A stretch of 64,000 nt of DNA, from contig OY821518.1 in assembly GCA_963682025.1 (NCBI GenBank), positions 141,323,529-141,387,528 of the forward strand. Direction: 5' to 3'. The position numbers and the translations under genes are program-made. The DNA is from Cordilura impudica (Eukaryota; Arthropoda; Insecta; Diptera; Scathophagidae). Shown piece after piece: positions 23,330-33,477 of the stretch; within the stretch, counting starts at the first letter, position 1; each line of letters opens with the position of its first letter. The notes beneath the pieces are model-generated. The model saw only the letters and a program-made list of their open reading frames with translations. It had not been told where the DNA came from and ran no database searches.

Positions 23330-23601
23330 GACCGCTTTTGTTAATATAAAACAACAACTCCTTTGGGATGTTAGTAAACGACTTTATGCAAAAACGAAGA
23401 GTCTAGTTTAGTTATTTAGGGTGTGATCGTGATTTCCACAGACAGACCGACAGACGGTCATCGATAAATCAACTTACCTTGTTATAAAAATCAAGAATAT
23501 GTAAGGATTTGGGGTCTCCCGATTTAATTTTGATGCGTTACAAACGGTATGACAAACCTATATATATCCTCTGCACAGTGGCGTGCAGGGTATAAAAGTA
23601 A
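23330..23601 (-). mobile_element. DINE-like element, second family (family B)
   Basis: On the minus strand it starts TTATACCCTGCACGCCACTG and TGCAGAGGATATATATAGG, then TTTGTCATACCGTTTGTAAC, then CCGTCTGTCGGTCTGTCTG and GTGGAAATCACGATCACACC. This is the plan of the copy at 59468 (TATACCCTCCACTCCAGTG, GTTTGTCATTCCGTTTGTAA, TCCGTCTGTCCG, TGTGGAAATCACGATGACG). It differs from the DINE-like family of 4431 and 30649 but has the same general design. The 3' end is not defined. Confidence 0.7.
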
Positions 23602-23977
23602 AATATTCATGACAGAACACCTCGTGGAAGACGATTCTGCAAAGATTCGGAAAATTTTTGTTATTTTTCTAAACTCGTGCTTATACGGCATGGCGAGTTT
23701 AGCTATTTGCTTACGCGTTAAGGATACGGGGTCATAGGAGTATCAACCTGAGAAGCTAGCCGGGGTAAAATAAATTAAATCTTTCCATGTCACTTCGACT
23801 TTTTTGTATTCTTAAGCAGCAATTAAAACGGCGCGTAACATATATTTTAAATCCACTGAAGAGAATCCCAGATATATTTACTTATATCGGCTAGGTTCGA
23901 TGGGATGTGGCAGTAATTAAAAAATAAACTTAAGTATTTAACAATAATCTAACCCATAAGAAACCAAGTTTTTATTA
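23602..23977. other. Non-coding stretch
   Basis: No gene or definable repeat. The frame at 23549-23737 starts inside the DINE-like repeat and is not credible. Confidence 0.4.
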
Positions 23978-24594
23978 AAACTCTTTCTTTCCATATGCAT
24001 ACGAGTTTTGAATCTCTCCGTGACTGTGCATGACTTTGCGTGACTACTTTAAAATTAATATTTGGTCACAACAAGTCCGTGGACCAAGTTTCAGATTGAT
24101 TGGATGAGGGGAAATGGGGCTTAAATCACTCCGTGAGTGTGCGTGACTATGCGTGACTGTGCGTGACTATGTCAAAGTTAATCTTTTTTCACACCAAGTC
24201 TATCGACCAAGTTTCAGATCGATCGGATAAGGAGAAATGGGTTTTAAATCACTCCGTGACTGTACGTGACTATGCATGACTGTGCGTGACTATGTCGAAG
24301 TTAATCTTTCTTTACAGCAAGTATATTGGCCAAGTTTCAGATTGGTTTTGCGTGACTAAGCAAAAGTTAATCTTTTTTCACAGCAAGTGTACGGACCAAG
24401 TTTCAGATCGATCGGAGGAGGGGAAATGACATTTAGATCACTCCGTGAATGTGCGACTATGCGCGACTACCCCAAAATTAATCTGTAGTCACAACAAGAC
24501 TATGTGCCAAGTTTCAGATCATTTGGATAAAGGGGAATGGGGTTGACCCACGACAGACAGACAGACAGAGAGTATGGATTACAAGAAAGAGTTT
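23978..24594. mobile_element. Inverted-ended element enclosing a 123-bp satellite
   Basis: AAACTCTTTCTT at 23978 is matched by AAGAAAGAGTTT ending at 24594, a 12-bp perfect inverted repeat. Between them lie about five copies of a 123-bp unit, then a GACAGACAGACAGACAGAG run. The arrangement resembles small fly repeats that carry tandem cores and GACA tracts. No protein is encoded. Target duplications are not clear. Confidence 0.55.
24007..24545 (+). repeat. Satellite array, 123-bp unit, about five copies
   Basis: The anchor CAAGTTTCAGAT recurs at 24085, 24208, 24331, 24397 and 24508, giving spacings of 123, 123, 66 and 111 bp; the fourth unit is internally deleted. Each unit has CACTCCGTGACTGTGCGTGA plus further TGACTATGCG steps of about 10 bp, then AAGTTAATCTTTTTTCACA and GATCGATCGGATAAGG. 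It is non-coding. Copies are 80-90 percent alike by eye. Confidence 0.9.
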
Positions 24595-26982
24595 AAAAAG
24601 GTTAAAGAAGATAAAGAAATAATAATTTTTTAAAAGTTATAGAATCATCAATACACAGATAATTGTGAAAAACTGTTTAATCCTTCCAAAACATTAATAT
24701 GCTAAAAGTATAAAACAAATGTACATAGAAAAAAATTTGACTTTCGGACTTACGTAAATGTCTATTGGACTGGATCCAATTATTGAAAAATAAATAAATA
24801 CCTTATTTATATTACATCAACCTAAACATATTCAAATATCTTTTAAATGTACAATTCAGATTGTGCACACCTACGTTAATAACATGGGTAACTTACTTGC
24901 AGATTTGTATAGCAACTTGAATAGTTGATACTTTGGAAATTATTTCACCGTAAATAGCAAAAATATTAAAACGGAACTGCGTAATAACATAAATAACGCA
25001 ACACTACAATAGCAACAACTAATTTATACGAGTATTTCTAATTCTTTTAGGTTATTGCACCTACTAATAACTACAAACATACATACAATCATTATACCAT
25101 AACAACTATATGTAGAAGTTATACATATATGTATGTATGTACATAAATAATAAAAAAAAAACGACAATAACAAATAGCAAAAAAGTTCACAGAAGTAAAC
25201 AAACTGACTTAATACAAGTATTTCAAAAAAAGAGAATGAAACTAAACAAATTTCAGTAGAATGGCAAAAATCTAAAAAGCTCATAGAACACCAACACACT
25301 ATGCGTTAAAAACACACATACTAACACACACTAATATACATATAAAGTTGAGGGGCATAAACAACCTGAAAAGCACTAGGAACAACAACACAAGATTCAT
25401 ACAATTAACAGAGCAACAACAACAACAATACAAAACCATACATAGTTGTTGAAGAAATAAAAAAAAAACGCACAATACACAAAAATCTAACAATCAACGC
25501 ATAAATAAAGCCCGTCCACGAAATATTATGTAATAACTACACCACGTCATTTAAGAGAAAAGTTTAAGTCATTTAGAAATTATGTTCAGTCTTTTCGGGA
25601 CTTATCTGCAAGTTTGATTAGTAGTCCAAATATAAATTATGGAAATACAATCAATTGTTTAATGTGGCGGCAGTTGCTGAAATAAAAAATAATATTCGAA
25701 GCAGAATTAAGAAACAGATTTTCAAGTGATAGTTCTTAATTATGGCTACTAAGAAATGTAATTATTTTAAATAATAGTTTTGCTCACAAGGGACAGTAAT
25801 TGAACCATGCATTCTGACATATTAAAATAAAACCCAACCAAGCGCTTATAACCTTGAACTTTTAACTGACTTCAGTAATACGAAAGACATATAGGTATCT
25901 GAGTTGCATTTATCAACAGATTTAAGTTGATCCTAGATGCATTAGCATTCGTTTTAAGAAAGTAAATAAATTTTTAATTTCGTTTTGAGTAAAAATCCAA
26001 GATTTGTTAATTCTTAAATACCACTAGTGTTTGTAGTAACACTTTTGCGGACATACTTTATATTCAAAATGAATTCTGGCGAAACAACAGCTCAACAAAA
26101 AAATTTTAAAAAAAGTAACCATCGTACATACATAGATACATACAAACATATTCGCATGTGTGTTCCCTATCAGTTGGGGCACTCGTAAGCGTGCAAATAG
26201 CCGATTGTTGTTTTCGAAAGCACAACACACCACTAAATTTTACCATGATAATGATGATGACGATGATGATGCAATGCTCCAACACACACACTCAGTTCTG
26301 CGATATGAGTACAAATTCTGCCAAGGGCTGTTGTTGTATGTTCTTATACAATGTTTCCTCTTCCCTCTTATCTTTGGTTCTTTTGCTGGTTTTTAGAGGG
26401 GATAATTTAAAGTCAATTCACTTACTTCTTCTTTGTTTGTACACATTCATATTTTTCTCAAGCTAAAATCATTTTGCAATTGGTCAGAATAGCGTAGATA
26501 ACTCTAATTGACTGACTAACGCACTTAATGGTCAAGAAACTGATCTTATGTGTATTGAAAAAGCAACAACAATAAAATGACAATTCATCATTCCGTATAT
26601 TGTAGTTTTGGCTGTATGCTCGTGTTTCAAATTGTACGTTTTATGAACACGTTACAATAGTACTAGCATGGTCCACACTAAAAAAAAACTCTTAATTATT
26701 ATTATGTTGTAATTATTGTTATTAGCCCAATGTTAGCGTAAGATAAGTAGTTTTTCTGTATTTTCTTGACTTTATTTTTTATACCTCCGAAAGTAATTTC
26801 TGCTAAGATAAGCGATTATTTTGTCGGCTCAAATTTATGAGTGTGCGCAGGAGTTTTGTAAAATTTTGCTTAAATGTAAGAGTTATTTTCTTATTCTCTC
26901 ACATATTTTTTATTGCATTATTAAATTTAAATTTTTTGTATTTTAACATTACTTAAGGTATGTACATATTAATAAATTACTA
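24595..26982. other. AT-rich stretch with CA/CAA/GAT simple repeats
   Basis: CAACAACAACAACAA (25415), ACACACAC-type runs and GATGATGACGATGATGATG (26250-26270) generate low-complexity frames on both strands (25024-25493 and 26024-26466). None has a start context, domain or matching partner exon. No RNA gene is recognised. Confidence 0.45.
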
Positions 26983-27190
26983 GCATAGCCCAGCCCTCGA
27001 AATTCGAGTGCACATTTTAGGAAATTTTATTTTATCATTCAATTTATTTCTTTCAATGTTTTATAATGTATTTAATTCATCAAGTTTATTTCATTATAAA
27101 TATTTGGTGAACACACAGAAATAAAGGCCACCTTGTATGCCACCTAAAGGTTTTAAAATTTGTGGCAATTCACAATTCAACACAGGGTAT
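26983..27190 (+). mobile_element. Short element with CTCGAAATTCGAG hairpin and GGCAATTCACAATTCAACAC end
   Basis: The left part reads CAGCCCTCGAAATTCGAGTG, followed by CACATTTTAGGAAAT. The right end reads GGCAATTCACAATTCAACAC. The same pair of ends appears in reverse order and strand at 53637-53745, and flanks the nest at 38826-41000. It is about 200 bp and non-coding. The class is uncertain; the hairpin near one end and the lack of inverted termini would fit a small Helitron-like element. Confidence 0.65.
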
Positions 27191-27944
27191 GTGTTATGCA
27201 ATTATTGTAATGAAATCTGTACGTTAACTTTCGTGTTGCATAATGTAAACTCAACGAATTTAAACAGTTAATAGCTCAAAAGAAAGGGCTTGATCCATTG
27301 AGTTCTCTTAGACTTGTGTCAATAACCTACGTTAATTAGAACTCTAGTTATAGAGGTTTGAGTGAAGGACAATATTGAAAAAATCTTGAAGAAATTGAAT
27401 GTAAAGTTGATTGTGCACGCATAAATTTCCTCTACCTCAACGAATTTAAGCAGTTAATAGCTCAAAAGAAAGAGCTTGATGCACTGAGTGTTCTGAGAGT
27501 GATACGATCAAGAACCATTCAATAGAAGAGGCGAATTAGAATTGCTTGAGTGAATGTGTCCCATAAGATGATTGATGACATATCTGTGTCTAAATACCTT
27601 TCATTAAAAAAAAAATGAAGGAAATCGGTTGAATAGAACGGCCAGACTGACTGACTTTAGTTTTCATAAATTTTTTTAATATATAAGATAATAAATAATT
27701 TTTTGTATTATCTCTAAAGAAAGCGCAATGGTAATTTATCCTACTTAACACAAAATTGAGAGCTAAATTTTTTAAACGCACTCTGATGTTCTCTTAAATT
27801 CTCGTTATAAAACTTGATGTGAATATGCGAATAATATAAATTTGAAAATAATAATAATGAGCAAAGGAAAATGCATTTCTAGATTTGTTAACATTATGAA
27901 TAAAACACAAAGTAACACAAAGTTATCGCACTGACAAATAAATC
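27191..27944. repeat. Two-copy repeat (about 190-bp period) and spacer
   Basis: The segment TCAACGAATTTAAACAGTTA with AATAGCTCAAAAGAAAGG and GCTTGATCC occurs at about 27251 and again, with few changes, at about 27439. Downstream parts of the two units (GAGTTCTCTTAG against GAGTGTTCTGAGA) are more diverged. The rest of the interval is AT-rich with no gene. Confidence 0.7.
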
Positions 27945-28260
27945 TTGCTAAAGAAGAGGCCACAAAAATTTCGTATTCTTGATGGAAAACGACGATTCCA
28001 AGAAATTCTGTCAGTGGACTTAAACATTAAATGGAAAAAGTCGGCAAAACATCCACCCTTATCGAGCACTCGCAAGGTTAAAAGAATAGAATTTAACAGA
28101 TACCATATGTCATGGATACATGAGTGGCAAAATTTAATTTTTTCTAATGAGCAAAAGAAACAATCTATTCAACTATAACATAACAATTATCACATGTTCA
28201 ATAAAATCGCTGATGAAGGCTGAAATGCCAGAAACTTGTCTGCTTAAAGCTACAGTGTAG

Positions 28261-29096
28261 CAGAGCTGTAAACGATTGCAATCGATTTAATTGCAATCAC
28301 ATGATTTCTCGTTAATGATTGCTAATTTTTTGATTGCATTCCAAATCCTAAATTGATTTCATGATTTCAATTTGAAATGTATACAAGGTTACGCCATCCC
28401 AGCCCCCATCCCTTTTCTGTTTTTTTGACGTCTTACTCGTATGACGTCACGCAAAGTTTGTTCGTATCTAGATCGTTATCCGATTCTGAAATCCACATTT
28501 ATGAAATTCAACGCACCTTTACCGTCATCAGCTGCAGTAGAAAGGTTATTTTCTTTTGCAACTTTGCTAAATAATCCGCGTCGTAGATCGCTTTCAGATG
28601 GTAACTTTGAAAAGTTACTTCTATTAAAAGCCAATAGAGAGCTAATTAATATAAAAAATGCTCAAAGTAATGAGTTAAATATAAGTGGAGGTTTTTACTA
28701 GAATCTGTTGTTTTATACAAAAACTTAGTGGTTTTTACTAAAATCTGGTGGTTTCCACCAAAAATTTGAGGTTTCCACATATTCTAGTGGAAACCGCTAG
28801 ATTCTAGATTCCAAGTATATATTATTTCGTAGAACTTTCCCTTTAGTTGTGATTTCAGTGCAATTCATTGAAATCGCATGATTTCAACAAAAATTTGATT
28901 GCAATCCAATTGAAATTAATTGCAATCAATGATTTCTAAAAAAATGATTTCAAAATGATTGCAATCACAAAATATTGCAATTTTGACAAGATTTCATTTT
29001 GAAATCTGAAATCATTTTGAAATCAAAGAATGAAATCAGTTTGGTTGAAATCACTTTGATTTCAATGCCAATTGATTGCAGTTTTTCACAGCTCTG
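28261..29096 (+). mobile_element. hAT transposon remnant with perfect 8-bp target duplication
   Basis: CAGAGCTGTAAACGATTGCA (28261) and the reverse complement of TGCAGTTTTTCACAGCTCTG (29096) are terminal inverted repeats of hAT type. CAGTGTAG flanks both sides exactly (28253-28260 and 29097-29104). At 836 bp the element is internally deleted and keeps only the C-terminal dimerisation domain of the transposase. Long subterminal zones are packed with ATTGCAATC and TGATTTCA motifs in both orientations. Confidence 0.95.
28441..28701 (+). pseudogene. hAT transposase C-terminal dimerisation domain
   Basis: The frame includes FNAPLPSSAAVERLFSFA, then NNPRRRSLSDGNFEKLL and LLKANREL. SSAxVERLFSxA followed by RRxxLSDxxFExLLLLKxN is the diagnostic hAT C-terminal block, which mediates transposase multimerisation. 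The catalytic domain and BED finger are missing. The frame is open and ends at a TAG at 28699-28701. As an isolated fragment it is not expected to be functional. Confidence 0.9.
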
Positions 29097-29485
29097 CAGT
29101 GTAGTTATGAATTTTTGAAATATATGCTTTCCTTCTCTCTACCACTCATCATTGAAAGAAAATCAAAATTTGCATATTAAGAACAGTACTAATTGCAATA
29201 CATCTGAAAATGACGTCAAATCTAACAAACAAAAAAAAATAATTTAGACGGACCTGATGGTCACAGTTTTTATTGGCAATATTAAAAAAAGCCAAATGCA
29301 CCTAAAATGAGCAGAAACTGTGTTGGTGGCAGTGTTATGGTGTGTGGTGGTTTTATCTACTTTGGAAAACTAAAACTATGCTTTGTTTCAAAAAAGATGC
29401 TGGAATACTTGAGGATGTCTTAATTGGTTATTTGGAGGAAAATTTGGAACAAAATATTACCTATCAGCATTCACGTCTCCAAGGT

Positions 29486-29944
29486 TCCAAAGGACTTTTC
29501 GAAACCTTCAATCCCACTTTTATAGGCCAGCTTGTAGTCCGATAAAAACGTTTGTGGATAGTGTCCAGAATAGTTAATGCTAATAGTAAGCAGTTTGGTA
29601 GCGTAGACGTGGGTAGACGTTAAAATGGATACTCTCAAGACCTTGATATATTCAATACCTAATAGACTATTTGATGTCATAACAAATAGAAGAGGAATAA
29701 CAGAATATTAATGCTAAGATATGTACAATAAATAAAATTTATTAAAATGAATAACAATAATTAATAATGAAAAGCGTTTAAGAGCAAATCCTGGTCACGA
29801 TTGTGATACAAAGTACACCTTTACCGGGTGATTGCAGCTACTTTGTCTTATGCAAACGTTATGTAAAATTTTTAAGTTTTAGCATTATCCTAAAGCTACA
29901 ATTGTGGAACCTTCACTTATTATTGTACTTATTGCAAAAAATTA
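29486..29944. other. Non-coding stretch
   Basis: The minus-strand frame at 29471-29680 overlaps the end of the Tc1 relic and shows no motif. TTTACCGGGTGATTGCAGC at about 29821 stands out by composition but cannot be assigned. Confidence 0.35.
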
Positions 29945-30099
29945 GTTTGCTGTTGTTACGGTTGTGACATATTTTTTTTCCTTGATGATCGTTTCACTTT
30001 TTGTGCCCCCTTAAGAAAAATACAGAAATCAAAAGTATGTAATTGTCACAAAAGATATATATTTAACTATTTAGAGTTGTATTTAAAAACTTTTCTCTC

Positions 30100-31702
30100 T
30101 TGGTCCCTTATAAAACACAAAGCGATCATCATCCCAATGTTGAAACGGCTCTTACCATTTGGTTCAATGATATGCATGGCAACAATGCTGTTGTGACTAG
30201 TTTAATGCTTGTGAACAAAGCTAAAGAATTTGCTGTTCAATTGGTTGAAGAATTTGGGCCAGATTCAAGTTGGTTATTCCAATGGAGAAAGCGGAATATT
30301 TTACACCATTTGCTTAAAGAATATTCTGCAGATTGTGTTTTTAATGCTGACGAAAGCGGTCTATACTACAAAGCATTACCCAATACAACTTATTTCATTA
30401 AAGGAGATCAGCCCAAGGGGTACAAAGCTCAAAAATATCGATCGATTGGATGCATTAAATTTTGTAAAACGGGCAAGGCGGTTGGTGACATCTGAGACAA
30501 TTGTACTGTTTCAAAAAAGTCCGTATGTATATGCATCGGTTCAAAGTTTCCATTTATTTTTCAATTTTTAATTAATAGTTAATAGTTTTTAGAGGCTGGT
30601 TCCCATACCAATATTGATCTCAATGAAAGTAATGAAGACGAATATTTATACCCTATACCACTATGTGGTTTGGGTATAATGACATTGTGCTGCTGTTTGT
30701 AACTACCAAAAATATTTGACCTAGACCCATCTTTTATTATACCGATCGAATCAGAATCACTATCTGACTCGATTTAACGATGTCCGTCCGTCCGTCAGTC
30801 CGTCTGTGTGTCCATGTAAACCTTGTAATCAAACTGCAGGTCGCAAATATGAATATATTTTGATGGAATTTGGTATATATGCTTCTGTGGGCCATAGGAT
30901 GAACGCTATTGAATATGGTGAGAAGCGGTCCATGTTCAGACCAAGTCCCAATACAAATGACCCCTATGAAATCGACATAAATTGCCATAAGATCCAAATT
31001 GTCATACAGATCTTAGTCAAATTGGGTTTATATACGTCTATTACTTCCATTAATGAGTAGTTCAAAAATGATCCCTATGGGACAACTCTTAGTCATAGGT
31101 CCCATATAGAGCTGCTTGCCGATCTTCACTTAAAACTATCAAAAAACAAAAATATTGCACTGATTCTTCTCAAAATTTTGTTTGTATATATTTTTGCAAA
31201 ATACAAGAGACTTTACCAAACATGTCCATTTTTGGGCCTAGCCCCATAAAGATATAGCATCCGATATGAACTTTTTCATATCTGCAGCCAAAAAAATTAA
31301 TAAAATCCCACTCAAATTTGGTTTATGTTTATTTTCTATATCCAGTTAGATGGGTTTAAGAGATAGGGTCTCTAAACGCATGGTATAAGGCATCGTATAG
31401 TCGGTCTAGACCGACTATAATTTTCCCACTTGTTTATTACCGAAGTTGGTTCTTATCCACCTGAAGATTTGCATTGCGATGATGTTCTTGTTTGTTTTAG
31501 AAATTTGAGCATTGAAGAAATATTACAGGCGGTTTACGAAGAATATGATGATTGTGAAAATGAAGATAAAATGCTTATTGTTGAAAAAGATCCACCCACA
31601 ACAAAGGATATTTTAAACTTCGCAGATGTTTTGAGAACGTATTGTATGGGAAATGAATTCGAGTGCAATTTTTGTTTGACAACATGGAAGAAAAGGCTCT
31701 AA
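30100..31702 (+). pseudogene. Pogo/Tigger-like (CENP-B-type) transposase, internally deleted
   Basis: The first part has the CENP-B-type DNA-binding domain (NVETALTIWFNDMH, then SSWLFQWRKRN) and the start of the DDE domain, FNADESGLYYKALP, with the first catalytic Asp. After KGYKAQK the frame shifts and the sequence jumps to RLDALNFVKRARRLVTSETI, which in the family lies after the third catalytic residue. The middle of the catalytic domain is therefore deleted. GTATGTATATG (30523) to TTTTTAG (30592) could be a 70-bp intron. After the DINE-like insertion the acidic C-terminus resumes (PEDLHCDDVLVCF, EEYDDCENEDK, LRTYCMGNEFE). Confidence 0.8.
30649..31432 (+). mobile_element. DINE-1/Helentron-like element, near-complete copy
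   Basis: It starts TACCCTATACCACTATGTGG and ends GTCGGTCTAGACCGAC, an AT stretch and CACTTG. The core is GATGTCCGTCCGTCCGTCAG. At about 784 bp it is the best full-length reference with the copies at 36144, 38907 and 39703. TTTA lies at both borders (30645-30648 and 31433-31436), consistent with insertion at a T-rich target. It interrupts the pogo-like transposase and so is younger. It has no coding capacity; mobility would need proteins from elsewhere. Confidence 0.85.
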
Positions 31703-31862
31703 AAAATTCGTTGAAATTAAGTCAAGCTAAAGTAACAGATTTTTTTAATTAAAAACTTTGTTAATTTTTTATGAATAATTTTTATTATATTAAATATTTA
31801 ACTTTTTGAAGTTTCGTTATTTCAAGTAATGGAGTTTTGAAGGCAATCAACCGTAACACTAA

Positions 31863-32988
31863 TTAAAAATAATTGTAACTGGGCAAAATAGCATTTTCGT
31901 TTATATTATGCAAGCCAGTATTAGTTTTGATATATTACACATGTTACAAAACAATAATGCGAAAGGATACTTTTTGTTACGGTTGTGACATGTTAATTAG
32001 TTTTTCTAAAAAGAATATTATTTACCTTGAAAGTTGAGGCTTTGCAATTCATTTGATAAAAAACACACCACTTATGTCTCTACCAACTTAGAACATCAAG
32101 TCGGCGATTTTGGAGTGCATCGCTTAGAGAAAAACAAGTTACCAGATTGCAACTAATATGATAATTTAAAAATGTTGAGAACAATCATCACAGATATGGC
32201 TATAGTAGTACTATTTCTTAAAATAATTAAATTATTTTGTTAGATCGTTGTGTTTTAATTTGATGGTTAACATGTGCATATTAAATACATTTTTTATTTG
32301 TTTGGTGTTCACCACTTCTCAGGATTTGCTCTTAAAAAATTTCGCTTTACTTTTCTTAATTTCTAAAAATTTGTTTAACCATTACCACTAGATTCCAAAA
32401 AATTAAGAATTTATATAAATGATTTCTAATATCCTCTTAAAATATAGCAAATAAATTGTGTTAAAATATTTTAATGCTTAAAAGTTCAAAATCAATATAT
32501 GCGTTTAAGTAAATTTCGCTTGTTGTATTTTCTAAATTTATCTAAATATGTGAGATTTTTGTAAGCCTTCAATACAGTTTGGTCTATAAATGATGAATCT
32601 TTGATACCGCCCACCAGTGTCTTAAACTCAATAGTACAATCAATGTTGCTTGCCGATAATTAAATTAAAGTTAATTGCTTCTCTTTTGGACCAGTATTTG
32701 CTATAAAGCCTTATTTTTTTTGTCTTTTTTGCAATCAAAATAATGATGGCTTTTTATAGAAGGAATTAACTTCTATGTGAAAAATTGCATTATTTTGATA
32801 TAATTACAGTAGAAAAAGTGTTAAGATTCCGTCACAAGAGACCAAAGAGAAATACTTTTTTTAACGCAGCCGACGTAGAATACCCAAATTCAAAGTAAGG
32901 CATAATACTTTCCACTGTCTTGAGAGCTTACAAATTATGAAATATTTCGATAAAAGTATTATCAGTCTTGATTTAAAATCTTTACAAT
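31863..32988. other. AT-rich non-coding stretch
   Basis: No convincing frame or RNA gene. CTAAGTAAATTTCGCTTG and AAATTTCGCTTTACTTTTC patches are unassigned. Confidence 0.4.
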
Positions 32989-33300
32989 TGTGTTGTGTAA
33001 TTGTTTGGTTTTAGGTCATAAATAATGAAATAAAAGAAATTAAAAATTAAGAAGTTTTTATATTTTATTTCGCTGATTTTATTCGTCCGATATTTCGATC
33101 TGCTTCGCAGATCATCTTCTGGGAACTGACAAAGATACATATATAATAACAATAATATTACTAATAAATCACAATAAACGCACAAAATGTTTTTATAATA
33201 AAAATAATAATTACATTTTTAAATTTTAAGAAACTCCTTAGTTTTTAATTTCTTTTATATCATTATTTATGACCTAAAACCAAACAATTACACAACACAA
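32989..33300. repeat. 70-bp near-perfect inverted repeats around a hammerhead-like motif
   Basis: The left arm 32989-33057 starts TTGTGTTGTGTAATTGTTTG and the right arm 33231-33300 ends CAATTACACAACACAA. The arms also share GGTTTTAGGTCATAAATAAT, with about three mismatches in 70 bp. The 173-bp spacer contains the hairpin GATCTGC-GAA-GCAGATC and hammerhead-like bases. This could be an inverted terminal arrangement of a Penelope-like element or a small foldback. No reverse transcriptase is seen nearby. Confidence 0.8.
33084..33123 (-). other. Hammerhead-like / Penelope-terminal motif with perfect hairpin
   Basis: On the minus strand: CCAGAAGAT, then the 7-bp hairpin GATCTGC-GAA-GCAGATC, then GAAATATCGGACG. 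The order (xxGAAGA, stem II, GAAA) parallels the hammerhead core, but the first box is CAGAAGA and not CUGANGA, and stem III is not evident. It resembles the motif at 19593-19630 in layout and in the following TCGG. It may be a decayed ribozyme of Penelope type. Confidence 0.45.
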
Positions 33301-33477
33301 CAACAACAAAGGTCAACCATATAACTTAATCAATCTTGACAATTTTAGTTTTGCATTATATCAATAAAATTTAAATATTTTTATCTGAATTAGCTTGTAA
33401 TATGTTAATTTAAAAATACAAAGATGAATTGAATACAAACATAATATAAAACAAGTAAGAAGTTATATGTGTGAGTT

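Larger units (their letters stand above)
27945..29485 (+). pseudogene. Tc1-like transposase, interrupted by a hAT insertion
   Basis: The upstream part (27945-28178) reads KRPQKFRILDGKRRF, then YHMSWIHEWQNLIFSNE, the Tc1-family segment before and at the first catalytic position (normally FSDEKKF; the Asp is Asn here). The downstream part resumes at about 29244 with LDGPDGHSFYWQY, a stop, then SRNCVGGSVMVCGGF, and in another frame LEDVLIGYLEENLEQN with traces to about 29485. The second and third catalytic residues are not found. A complete hAT element lies between the parts at 28261-29096, leaving about 200 bp of extra sequence unexplained. It is a dead relic. Confidence 0.8.
29946..31862 (+). 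mobile_element. Pogo/Tigger-like transposon relic, split by a DINE-like element
   Basis: GTTACGGTTG at 29955-29964 and its complement CAACCGTAAC at 31848-31857 mark probable inverted ends (TTAGT-rich outside both). The element encodes a CENP-B/Tigger-type transposase in pieces (30100-31702) and is interrupted by a DINE-like insertion at 30649-31432. A further GTTACGGTTGTGACATG in direct orientation lies at about 31975, so the exact right end is uncertain. A TA target duplication cannot be confirmed. Confidence 0.65.

Noticed and set aside
23978..24594. CRISPR-like array
   Set aside because: Units are 123 bp with no short direct repeats separated by unique spacers, and the host is eukaryotic.
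26024..26466. Several overlapping 60-100 residue frames
   Set aside because: Low-complexity GAT and CA repeats give frames on both strands; none shows a recognisable domain.
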